A stretch of DNA of 7,900 nucleotides from an uncultured Bacillota bacterium (GTDB taxonomy: Bacteria > Bacillota_I > Bacilli_A > Izemoplasmatales > UBA1188): the NCBI GenBank assembly GCA_937907585.1, contig CALCVH010000101.1, forward strand, positions 1 through 7,900, in the 5' to 3' direction. Below the pieces are notes generated by a model that had not been told where the DNA came from, did no database searches, and saw only the letters and a program-made list of their open reading frames with translations. Below are positions 1 through 7,230 of this stretch, one piece after another (position 1 is the first letter of the stretch; each line of letters opens with the position of its first letter). The translations under genes were made by a program, and so were the position numbers.

Positions 1-1
1 T

Positions 2-1270
2 GAAATAGATATGAATATACAAGGCTATACAGAACTGATGGAAGATGGTTCAATAAATATAAGAGGTGATATTCACGCTCTTAAAGGATTTAATATCCGT
101 ATTGAACAACCATTTGTTCCTGAAGATAATAAATTATTAAATCATTTCATTACTGAAGTTAATATATTTGAAGGATATACTAACCTAAGCCGTGAATATA
201 TGGATAACTTAATTCAATCAGCGTTAGACCACGCTATTTCATCAACTCTTTCAGCTTCAAGTCATATTACTGTATCAAAAGTTATCAATATTTTAGGTAG
301 CTTCGCTGAAAGAACTTATGAAGGTAGAAAAATTCAATATGGTATTATCATTAACGATAAGTTAAAAAGCGATTCTAGAAGCGATAATATTTATTTTACA
401 GACTTTGTTTCAAGCCCATTTAGTGCGGTATTAACTAATGGTGCTGAATCATTTATTGAAGTTGATTCAGATGGTTATATCATTAGATACCTCCAACTAA
501 ATACAGAAAAAATAGAAAATGGACTGGCTCCATATGATTATACTAGAATACTTGAATATGCTGGAGATGATACGATCGCTGTTATATTAACTACTAGAGG
601 CGAATTATTAATATTCCATAATAATGAATTAAAATATACTAAACGTGGTGGTAGATGGAATCCTTATTCTCATGAATCAATCATTCAATTAATTCATGAA
701 AGATCTGAAAATGATAATAGATTATTCGCTAAAGCAGTATATTTAACTGCGTTAGACGTATCTTTCGCATCAACTGGTGGAATCATATCCTTCCTAGATG
801 AAAACAAGGTAGAAAACGCACTTAAATATATCAATATTCATGATATAGTTAATGAAAAATATTTCGTTCTTAAAAGAGATCAAATGATGACTGATGGAGA
901 TCCTGAATATGAAGAGATAAAATCTATATCATTTGATGAATTCTTAAGAAGAAAAGAAAATGGTAAATCCTGTGTTCTAAATAGAATGATAGATGGAAGA
1001 AAATTCTTTAAACTATATAGAAAGTTACGTGCTGAACTTGTTGGTATAGATGGCGCAACAGTAATTGACTATAACGGCGATATAGTCGCAATAGGCGCTA
1101 TTGTTAAGATTGAAGCTGGTTCAGTAGGTGGTGGAAGACTCGCTGCGGCTAAAACGTTATCACACTATGGTATCGCTATTGAAATATCATCAGATTCATC
1201 AGTTAGAGCGTTCGCTTTGGATGATAAGGATGTGCCAGAAGCGATCTTCACTATTGCGGATAATAAATAA
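2..1270 (+). CDS. Divergent diadenylate cyclase-like (DisA_N/DAC) protein with N-terminal sensor-like region, 5' end probably cut
   Basis: The reading frame is open from base 2; the first ATG in the window is at 11 (419 residues from there), but no ribosome binding site precedes it, so the true start is probably upstream. Residue numbers below count from that ATG. The C-terminal part (about 235-405) resembles the DAC domain that makes cyclic di-AMP from two ATP: GIDGATVID (345-353) carries the DGA motif at 347-349, and GGGRLAAA (373-380) followed by GIAIEISSD sits where classical enzymes have GTRHRAA. The RHR motif is thus replaced, with one Arg (376) left. The N-terminal region (about 60-230) has SFAERTYEGRKIQYGIIIN (97-115) and LLIFHNNELKYTKRGGRW (199-216), which recall the sensor regions (DACN types) attached to DAC domains outside the DisA/CdaA core. 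No membrane segment is seen, so it should be cytoplasmic. It lies one base before addB, likely in the same operon. Activity is uncertain; it could be a nucleotide binder or a degenerate cyclase. The family call rests on motif memory, not a search. Confidence 0.72.
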   Translation, partial: EIDMNIQGYTELMEDGSINIRGDIHALKGFNIRIEQPFVPEDNKLLNHFITEVNIFEGYTNLSREYMDNLIQSALDHAISSTLSASSHITVSKVINILGSFAERTYEGRKIQYGIIINDKLKSDSRSDNIYFTDFVSSPFSAVLTNGAESFIEVDSDGYIIRYLQLNTEKIENGLAPYDYTRILEYAGDDTIAVILTTRGELLIFHNNELKYTKRGGRWNPYSHESIIQLIHERSENDNRLFAKAVYLTALDVSFASTGGIISFLDENKVENALKYINIHDIVNEKYFVLKRDQMMTDGDPEYEEIKSISFDEFLRRKENGKSCVLNRMIDGRKFFKLYRKLRAELVGIDGATVIDYNGDIVAIGAIVKIEAGSVGGGRLAAAKTLSHYGIAIEISSDSSVRAFALDDKDVPEAIFTIADNK

Positions 1271-1271
1271 T

Positions 1272-3638
1272 ATGAAAACCAATTTTATAGAACTTTTAGA
1301 TAAAAATAAAAAGAACGTTGTAGTATGTTCAAATTCTCTTTTTGAAGAGTTATTCAAAATGACTCTTAAAGAGAATTTTTTATACAATATAAGATTTAAA
1401 TCATATCCTGATTTAGTTCATGATTTTTTAGGTGGCTTTGAACTCGACATAGAATATGAAATCGCAAAGAATCTTAATATTTCATATGACGCTTCATCTG
1501 ATATGCTTGACTGTATTATGTTAAGAGAAGCGCCAATAAGTGAAGAATCATTAAAAGAATTAGAAAAGGCTGATAAAAAGACTTTACTATCATTTAATAA
1601 AAAAGATGAAATATATAAATATTATATAGATCCACTTGGGTTAAGTGATTATCAAAATTCCAATATTATAATTGTTGAATCAATGAACTCTAATATATTA
1701 GAATTAAAAGCTCTAGATATGTTAAGGTATTCATTTTCAAATATTAAATATCTAAATATATATGAAGCAGAAGAAAAGAATCATTTCAAAAAAGAATATC
1801 GTTCTACATTAAAAGAAGTAGAAGGTGCTGCAGAATATGTTTCTAGATTAATCTATAATAATGTAAATATAAACAATATTAAGATAATGATTACTGATAA
1901 TTCTTATAAGAATCTAATAGATGATATATTCCCATTCTATAATCTAGAATATTATTATAATGAACGAGTGTCATTATTCTCTTTAGAAGAAGTAATTAAA
2001 TTCGTTAATGCGATAAATGAATATATAGAAAACAACAATCCACAAAATGAATATAATATCGAAGTTTTAAAAGAATACTGTAATAGTGAATTTGGCTCAA
2101 CAATGCCATATGAGATAAGAAAAAAGCTTGAAACATTATTGACAGGTTTTACTAGTATTGATAGCGATTATTTTGAATACCTGCTTAAACATACATATAT
2201 CAATATGCCTAAATATAATAACGCTATTGAAATATCTGATAACTTATTAGATGGAATTATTGATGATGATAAATATATAGTAATTCTAGGCGCTCATCAA
2301 TCATTCTTCCCATCTCCAATAATTCTTCCTGGTATTTATACTAAAGAACTAGTTAGCGCTTCATCTAATTATAGTGAAAAAGAATTGAACACTAGAAAAG
2401 AAGAATTCATTTTTAATAAAGTTAAAACAATAAAGAATCTATATATTTCTTATTCATTATTAAATGAATCTAAAGTATTTATTAAAGCGTCTTTAATTGA
2501 TAGGATTGATTCATTAAAAGAATATATAGTTAATCCAAATGATTTCTTAAGGTTTTCTAAAAGAAGAGATGCGGTTAAGTATTATAAAGCTGAAGATCTT
2601 TATAATAAATATGGTATAAAGACTACTGATTATATAGAATTAAGTAATCTTAGAACTGCGTTTAAAGATAATAGAGATAATTATGATAGTGAACTAAGAA
2701 TAGATGATATAGATAGTTTAAGAGAACTATTAGATAATAAAATAAGCGCGTCATATTCTTCTTTAGATGAATATATATCATGTCCGCTTAAACATTTCTA
2801 TGACAAGATATTAAGATTAGAACCATTCGACACCAACTATCATGGATATTTAGGATCTTTTTTCCATTTGGTGATGGAAAAGTTTTTCGATAAGCCTTTT
2901 GATGAAGCTGAATTCCATCTTCTATATGAAAAATATAGAGATTATAAAAAAGAAAATGACCACTACGAATTATCTATAGAAGAACAATATTATTTTAAAT
3001 TCTTCTATAACGTTATACCAGATATGGTAGAAACAATTAAAAATATGTTCAATGGATATAGATTCGATAGTGCGTTAAAGGAAAAGAAATTTAGTATTGT
3101 AAAAGAGGTTAATGGCTTTAAAGTTGATATTAACGGAAGTATAGATTTAGTATTAACTGATAATGAAGGTAACTTAACTGTTGTAGATTATAAGACTGGT
3201 TCATATTCAAAAATAGATTTAGAAAATAAAAAAGGCATTCAAATGCCTGTATACGCTATATGTTATAATGAACAAAATAATAATAAATATAAACCATTTG
3301 CGTTAATTTATATAACTATAGATAAAAAGTTAGAAAAAGAACCATACGTTTTTAGTAATGGAGAATACTTATCTGATCAATATAGAATTGATTCTATTAA
3401 CCCAACTAAATCAGTTCTACCTAAAAATGGAAAAATAGAACCTACTGAATTTGAAAACATATTTACAGTTACTAAAAATATAATTGATGAAACTATCTCT
3501 GATTTAACTGAATTTAAGTTAATTTCAAATAATGAAAAGAATAATTGTAGATATTGTGATTTTAAAGAGATGTGTGATAAACATGATTTCTGTGGCTATA
3601 CAAGCGATTACGATAATGATAATGAGGAGGATGATTAA
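1272..3638 (+). CDS. addB: AddB: reduced ATP-dependent helicase/nuclease subunit B with Fe-S nuclease domain
   Basis: 788 residues, much shorter than B. subtilis AddB (about 1,166). AddB pairs with AddA to unwind and resect double-strand breaks before RecA loading. The N-terminal 120 residues show no Walker A motif, which B. subtilis AddB has, so the helicase half looks purely structural. Remnant helicase-like blocks are VEGAAEYVSRLI (183-194), KYIVILGAHQSFFPSP (334-349) and NTRKEEFIFNKVKTIKNLYISYS (373-395). The C-terminal PD-(D/E)XK nuclease is intact: GSFFHLVMEKFF (528-539, His532), Asp625, VVDYKTG with Asp639 and Lys641, and Gln657. The four cluster cysteines are Cys504 (EYISCP) and Cys759, Cys762, Cys768 in a C-x2-C-x5-C pattern, with a further Cys774. 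The start at 1272 is chosen because it lies one base after the upstream stop; extending upstream to 1128 would overlap the previous gene out of frame and add unrelated sequence. Only a weak GCGGA (1256-1260) precedes it, so translation probably depends on coupling. The acidic tail carries the addA ribosome site. No Trp. Confidence 0.9.
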   Translation: MKTNFIELLDKNKKNVVVCSNSLFEELFKMTLKENFLYNIRFKSYPDLVHDFLGGFELDIEYEIAKNLNISYDASSDMLDCIMLREAPISEESLKELEKADKKTLLSFNKKDEIYKYYIDPLGLSDYQNSNIIIVESMNSNILELKALDMLRYSFSNIKYLNIYEAEEKNHFKKEYRSTLKEVEGAAEYVSRLIYNNVNINNIKIMITDNSYKNLIDDIFPFYNLEYYYNERVSLFSLEEVIKFVNAINEYIENNNPQNEYNIEVLKEYCNSEFGSTMPYEIRKKLETLLTGFTSIDSDYFEYLLKHTYINMPKYNNAIEISDNLLDGIIDDDKYIVILGAHQSFFPSPIILPGIYTKELVSASSNYSEKELNTRKEEFIFNKVKTIKNLYISYSLLNESKVFIKASLIDRIDSLKEYIVNPNDFLRFSKRRDAVKYYKAEDLYNKYGIKTTDYIELSNLRTAFKDNRDNYDSELRIDDIDSLRELLDNKISASYSSLDEYISCPLKHFYDKILRLEPFDTNYHGYLGSFFHLVMEKFFDKPFDEAEFHLLYEKYRDYKKENDHYELSIEEQYYFKFFYNVIPDMVETIKNMFNGYRFDSALKEKKFSIVKEVNGFKVDINGSIDLVLTDNEGNLTVVDYKTGSYSKIDLENKKGIQMPVYAICYNEQNNNKYKPFALIYITIDKKLEKEPYVFSNGEYLSDQYRIDSINPTKSVLPKNGKIEPTEFENIFTVTKNIIDETISDLTEFKLISNNEKNNCRYCDFKEMCDKHDFCGYTSDYDNDNEEDD
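3624..3630 (+). promoter_or_regulatory. Strong Shine-Dalgarno for addA inside the addB 3' end
   Basis: GAGGAGG ends 10 bases before the addA ATG and fixes that start. It is formed by two consecutive GAG Glu codons and the first base of the following GAT, within the last five codons of addB, although this gene otherwise uses mostly GAA for Glu. This ties addA translation to ribosomes finishing addB. Confidence 0.85.
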
Positions 3639-3640
3639 TA

Positions 3641-6600
3641 ATGGCTTTTACAAAAGATCAATTAGATTATATTAATTCTCCTAAAGGAAATATCCTAGTA
3701 AGCGCTGCGGCAGGAAGTGGCAAAACAAGCACTCTAGCAGCTAGAGTAATACATCTATTAAAAGATGAATTCTATTCTTTAGATGAGATGATTATTTTAA
3801 CATTTACTGATTTAGCCGCTAGTGAAATGAAAGCTAAAATCATGGATGTTTTAGGAAAAGAAGAAGACGAAAGAATCACAAGTGAATTAAGACATATCGA
3901 TGAAGCATATATTTGTACATTCGATTCTTTTTGTAATAAATTCATCAAGAAATATTCTGCATATTCAAAATTTCCTAAAGATTTTACTATTGGCGATCAG
4001 ATTCTTTTAAAAATGGTATTATCTAACATTATAAATGATACTTTAAGCGACTATTATAAACAAGTTAACTTTGTCCCATTTGATAATTTAATAAAGTTAT
4101 TAAATGCGAAGAATAAAACTACCCTTGAATCATTCTTCATAAATCTATATGAAAAAATCGATAATGAACTTGATCCACAGTCATATTTAAATAGCTATAT
4201 GAATAAGTTCTATAGCGATAGTTTTATAGATGAAAGAGTAGAAGATTTCTTTAGTATTATCAATAATAAACTTAATAATTTACTTGAAATGGAAATAAGT
4301 TATTATGATGATTTTACTCAAAATGACGTTGATAATTTAAAAGATAAAGTTAGTGAAATGTTACTAGTGGATAATAGGGATACTGTTCTTAAATTAATAA
4401 AAGAACTTAAGGTCAGTAAAAAGCGCAATAAACCAAAAGACCCATCTTTATTTGATCTTGATGATGAATACGGCAAAACTAGGAAAGCATTTAAGGATGA
4501 ACTAACATCATTACAAGCTTATGCTTCATATGAAACAGTTGAAGAAATAAAAAATAGTTATGTTGATTTAAAGGATATTACTAATCTAGTGATCATTATC
4601 CTTAAAAACATTAATATTCAATATAATAATTATAAGAGATCTCACGCTGTATATTCTTTTAGCGATATTCAAAAAGAATGTATCAACATATTAAAATCAA
4701 ATGAAAACATTAGAAATTATTTTAAAGAGAACATTAAAGAAATAGCGATAGATGAATATCAAGATACCAATGATATTGGGAATCATATCGTTTCATTAAT
4801 ATCTAATAATAATGTATTAGTTGTTGGGGATATTAGACAATCTATCTATATGTTTAGAGGGGCTAAACCTGAAATATTCGCATCATTAATGAAAGATTAT
4901 GAAACGAATAATAAACACGGAAAAATAATAAAATTAAAAGAAAACTTCAGATCTAGAAAAGAAGAAGTTTTAGATGTAGTTAATGAAATCTTTAAAAATA
5001 TCAATAACTATCCTCCTGTTGAAATGGATTATTTTAATGAGGAGATGGTTTATGGTAATCATGTATATGATAAAAGAAATGATAAACTAAATAAATTTAG
5101 AGTAATCTTTAAAACTAAAGATGATGACGAATTAGACTTAGTTGCGAAAGATATAAAATATAGACTTGATAATCATCAGATAGTTTTTGATAAAGAGGAG
5201 AAAATATTTAGAGAAATAACTCCAAAAGACATAATGGTTTTATCTGTAACAAACAATAATCTAGATGATATGGGTAAAGCTTTAAAGAAATATTCTATTC
5301 CATCAATGGTATATAAAGATAAATCGTATATATCATTTAAGGAAATTATATTTTTAAAACAGGTTTTAATAATTCTTTACTATTTAGAATATAATATTGT
5401 TGATAGTGATGACTTTAATCTAGATTTTATTAAATTCTTAAGAAATCCAATCATAAATATTAATGGAGATAAAATTGTTACATATCTAAAATTCGCAAGA
5501 AAAGAAACTAACACAAATCTAGATGCGTTTACCTTTGTATTTCCTGATATATATGATAAATTTATTAAGCTTCAAACTATTCTTCATAATCTGAATACAT
5601 CATATGTTATTAAAGAAGCTATAAAACTATTTGATGTATATAATAGGTTAATGAATGTATTCAATTATGAAGAAAGAGAAATTAGAATAAATTTAATGTC
5701 ATCAACATTAGATATCTTATCAAAAGCTAAATTATCACTACCTGATGTTATAGATTATTTTGAATATATAAAATACGCACAAACAGATATATCAGTAAAA
5801 CAAAAAGAATTAGATAATCTAGATTATGTTTCTTGTATGACTATGCATAAATCTAAGGGGTTAGAAAAACCAGTAGTCTATTTAATAGGTTTAACTAGAG
5901 ATACTAAAAACTCTTTTGTCTCTTTCAGTAGCACTTACGGTATTAACTATAAAAACGACTCATCGTTTATCTCTAAACTTATTCAAACTGATGAAGCCAT
6001 AAATTATAATAGAGATAAATTAAGACTTTTATATGTTGCGTTAACTAGAGCGAGAGAATCTAATACGGTTATATTAAATGAAAATACAACATTCTATAAA
6101 GGTTCCTTTGATAAGAAACTTAAATACGATAAGCTTTTATCAATAAACAATGATTATTCTAAATATCATAGCGATGTATTTGAATCATCTGATATAAGAG
6201 TTGATGATGTATTAACTAGAGTTATCGATAATAATCCGTATAAGTATATAGATTTAGATATTAAACCAAAAGAAGAAATAATTAAAACTCATGCATCTCA
6301 TGAAGTATATCAAGAAGATGGTGAAGTATATAAAACTTTAGAATATGGCACGTATCTACATTATCTATTCGAAAAATGTGATTTCTTGTCAGATGATTTA
6401 GATCTTAATATTTTAAAACTCACAAGCAATGATAAAGAAAAGAAATATCTATATAATTTTAGAAATCAACCTATCTTTAATTCAGAATTAATTAGAGAAT
6501 TTCATGAATTAAAATATTATTTAGATAATGAAAATGGAATTATTGACTATATGTTAGAAACAACTGATTCATATATAATAGTTGATTTTAAGGCTAAAAA

Positions 6601-6724
6601 CATTGATGACCCATTATATATTAATCAGTTAAATACATATAGAAAATATATTGAATCTAGAGTAGGTAAAGTAGTATTTACATATCTATATTCAATAATA
6701 GATAATGAATTAAAAGAAGTATAA
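3641..6724 (+). CDS. addA: AddA: ATP-dependent 3'-5' helicase and exonuclease subunit A
   Basis: 1,027 residues, compared with about 1,232 in B. subtilis, with every expected superfamily 1A motif in order: Walker A AAAGSGKT (22-29), motif Ia ILTFTDLAASEMKAKI (52-67), CTFDSFCNKF (92-101), Walker B DEYQDTN (371-377), motif III VVGDIRQSIYMFRGAKP (394-410), motif IV LKENFRSR (432-439), motif V MTMHKSKGLE (733-742) and motif VI LLYVALTRAR (796-805). The C-terminal RecB-type nuclease has GTYLHYLFE (903-911, His907), GIIDYML with Asp969, VDFKAKN with Asp982 and Lys984, and QLNTY (996-1000). Both ATPase and nuclease therefore look functional. With AddB it would process DNA ends in the cytoplasm for homologous recombination. 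It starts 2 bases after the addB stop with a strong ribosome site, so the two are made together. No Trp residue occurs in the whole protein. Missing length relative to Bacillus is probably in inter-motif insertions. The identification is secure; the DNA recognition sequence (Chi) cannot be read from here. Confidence 0.96.
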   Translation: MAFTKDQLDYINSPKGNILVSAAAGSGKTSTLAARVIHLLKDEFYSLDEMIILTFTDLAASEMKAKIMDVLGKEEDERITSELRHIDEAYICTFDSFCNKFIKKYSAYSKFPKDFTIGDQILLKMVLSNIINDTLSDYYKQVNFVPFDNLIKLLNAKNKTTLESFFINLYEKIDNELDPQSYLNSYMNKFYSDSFIDERVEDFFSIINNKLNNLLEMEISYYDDFTQNDVDNLKDKVSEMLLVDNRDTVLKLIKELKVSKKRNKPKDPSLFDLDDEYGKTRKAFKDELTSLQAYASYETVEEIKNSYVDLKDITNLVIIILKNINIQYNNYKRSHAVYSFSDIQKECINILKSNENIRNYFKENIKEIAIDEYQDTNDIGNHIVSLISNNNVLVVGDIRQSIYMFRGAKPEIFASLMKDYETNNKHGKIIKLKENFRSRKEEVLDVVNEIFKNINNYPPVEMDYFNEEMVYGNHVYDKRNDKLNKFRVIFKTKDDDELDLVAKDIKYRLDNHQIVFDKEEKIFREITPKDIMVLSVTNNNLDDMGKALKKYSIPSMVYKDKSYISFKEIIFLKQVLIILYYLEYNIVDSDDFNLDFIKFLRNPIININGDKIVTYLKFARKETNTNLDAFTFVFPDIYDKFIKLQTILHNLNTSYVIKEAIKLFDVYNRLMNVFNYEEREIRINLMSSTLDILSKAKLSLPDVIDYFEYIKYAQTDISVKQKELDNLDYVSCMTMHKSKGLEKPVVYLIGLTRDTKNSFVSFSSTYGINYKNDSSFISKLIQTDEAINYNRDKLRLLYVALTRARESNTVILNENTTFYKGSFDKKLKYDKLLSINNDYSKYHSDVFESSDIRVDDVLTRVIDNNPYKYIDLDIKPKEEIIKTHASHEVYQEDGEVYKTLEYGTYLHYLFEKCDFLSDDLDLNILKLTSNDKEKKYLYNFRNQPIFNSELIREFHELKYYLDNENGIIDYMLETTDSYIIVDFKAKNIDDPLYINQLNTYRKYIESRVGKVVFTYLYSIIDNELKEV

Positions 6725-6756
6725 TAATAGGAGCTTTTTGAAAGGCTCCTATTATT
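6723..6756 (+). terminator. Perfect 12-bp stem-loop directly after addA, possible terminator
   Basis: AATAATAGGAGC (6723-6734) and GCTCCTATTATT (6745-6756) are exact reverse complements around a 10-base loop, and the stem may extend inward by one GU and two AU pairs. The left arm begins in the addA stop codon. No T-run follows on the plus strand, so it is not a textbook terminator; it may instead protect the mRNA 3' end. Its right arm lies partly in the first 76-bp repeat copy. Confidence 0.5.
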
Positions 6757-6821
6757 CATAAAAACACTAAAACCACTACATAACATATGTTATGTTTTAA
6801 AATTCAAAATGTTATGTTTTA
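6746..6821. repeat. 76-bp direct repeat, copy 1
   Basis: This sequence is identical base for base to 6986-7061, exactly 240 bp downstream. It runs from CTCCTATTATTCATAAAAAC to ATGTTATGTTTTA and includes an 18-bp palindrome (6778-6795) and a second ATGTTATGT half-site (6809-6817). The first bases double as the right arm of the post-addA stem-loop. Flanking sequence upstream is only loosely similar between the copies. Confidence 0.95.
6778..6795. repeat. 18-bp perfect palindrome in repeat copy 1, possible operator
   Basis: ACATAACATATGTTATGT is its own reverse complement. A further direct copy of the half-site ATGTTATGT starts 22 bases after the first one (6787 to 6809), about two helical turns, as expected for cooperative binding of a dimeric protein on one DNA face. 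As RNA it could form a 7-bp stem with loop AUAU followed by UUUU, a weak terminator-like structure. Which role is real cannot be told from the sequence. Confidence 0.6.
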
Positions 6822-6985
6822 ATATATTGACTTAAAGGATTATTAAGAAAAAAATGTCTCTTGATTGTCCTTTTCTTTAATTCTACTAAAGTATAATTGC
6901 AAAATTAAAAACATACCCTATTGCAATTTTCTATAATATCTTTTTAGTTTAGTTCTATGTAATAAAAAGCTCGTGATTTGATGGA

Positions 6986-7061
6986 CTCCTATTATTCATA
7001 AAAACACTAAAACCACTACATAACATATGTTATGTTTTAAAATTCAAAATGTTATGTTTTA
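6986..7061. repeat. 76-bp direct repeat, copy 2
   Basis: Exact copy of 6746-6821. Unlike copy 1, the bases before it (around 6964-6985) do not give a matching left arm for the stem-loop, only a degenerate resemblance such as AAGCTC and TTGATGG. It ends 23 bases before the terminator stem and about 100 bases before the promoter of the ATPase gene. Confidence 0.95.
7018..7035. repeat. 18-bp perfect palindrome in repeat copy 2, possible operator
   Basis: Same palindrome as at 6778-6795, again followed by a direct half-site at 7049-7057. It lies about 125 bases upstream of the -35 box of the downstream promoter. Confidence 0.6.
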
Positions 7062-7084
7062 TAATTATTACACTTTAAAATTAT

Positions 7085-7119
7085 AGGCTAGAATGAGTTA
7101 TGTTCTAGCTTTATTTTTT
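7085..7119 (+). terminator. Rho-independent terminator
   Basis: GCTAGAA (7087-7093) pairs with TTCTAGC (7103-7109) around a 9-base loop, with a GU and an AU pair extending the base of the stem, and is followed by TTTATTTTTT. This is a standard plus-strand intrinsic terminator. It lies 360 bases after the addA stop, so it ends either a long addA 3' untranslated region or a separate small transcript from the repeat region, and it insulates the next gene. Confidence 0.85.
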
Positions 7120-7161
7120 CAAGCAGTATTAAATAGTAATTATAAAAACAGATTTTTTATG

Positions 7162-7190
7162 TTGAATTAATTGTTAGATAATAGTATAAT
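7162..7190 (+). promoter_or_regulatory. Sigma-A-type promoter for the ATPase gene
   Basis: TTGAAT (7162-7167) and TATAAT (7185-7190) are separated by 17 bases, close to the housekeeping consensus, in an AT-rich upstream context with a T-run at 7153-7158. The predicted transcript starts near 7197 and has a leader of about 35 bases before the ATG at 7231. A partial half-site TTATGTT (7157-7163) touches the -35 box. Confidence 0.82.
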
Positions 7191-7217
7191 AAATATACAA
7201 AATGAATATAATTTGTT

Positions 7218-7222
7218 GAGGA
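7218..7222 (+). promoter_or_regulatory. Ribosome binding site of the ATPase gene
   Basis: GAGGA lies 8 bases before the ATG at 7231 and supports that start codon. Confidence 0.8.
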
Positions 7223-7230
7223 TTTGTAAG

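Larger units (their letters stand above)
6725..7230. other. Gene-free 506-base intergenic region between addA and the ATPase gene
   Basis: No credible coding region is seen on either strand; the frames hold only very short ORFs without ribosome sites. In order it contains a stem-loop, a first copy of a 76-bp repeat, about 164 bases of AT-rich unique sequence (6822-6985), the second repeat copy, a rho-independent terminator, a promoter and the leader of the next gene. Within the unique part, AATTGCAA (6895-6902) and TTGCAATT (6921-6928) form a short inverted repeat with an 18-base loop, too weak to call a structure. A TATAAT at 6892-6897 lacks a -35 box at suitable spacing. A small RNA ending at the 7119 terminator is possible but unproven. 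Confidence 0.7.

Noticed and set aside
1128..1271. Upstream extension of addB to an ATG at 1128
   Set aside because: It overlaps the preceding gene out of frame for 143 bases, adds 48 residues unlike AddB, and contains Trp while the rest of AddB has none. The ATG at 1272, one base after the stop, fits better.
1199..1387. 62-residue minus-strand ORF
   Set aside because: It spans the junction of two clear plus-strand genes, has no ribosome site or recognisable motif, and is explained by AT-rich antisense sequence.
6854..6880. Tiny plus-strand ORF of 8 codons in the intergenic region
   Set aside because: Too short, with the only GGA-like sequence too far from the ATG; no evidence of coding.
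6861..6897. Promoter TTGATT (6861) with TATAAT (6892)
   Set aside because: The 25-base spacing is far from the usual 17, and no extended -10 element is present.
6955..6999. Minus-strand ORF of 14 codons beginning MNNRS at repeat copy 2, and a similar start at repeat copy 1 running antisense into addA
   Set aside because: The shared start comes only from the identical repeat; the continuations differ, there is no clear ribosome site, and one overlaps addA.
6746..7061. CRISPR array or integron attC interpretation of the two repeats
   Set aside because: Only two copies of a 76-bp unit with a 164-bp spacer are present, too long and too few for CRISPR. The attC consensus ends are not arranged as required and no cas gene or integrase is seen.
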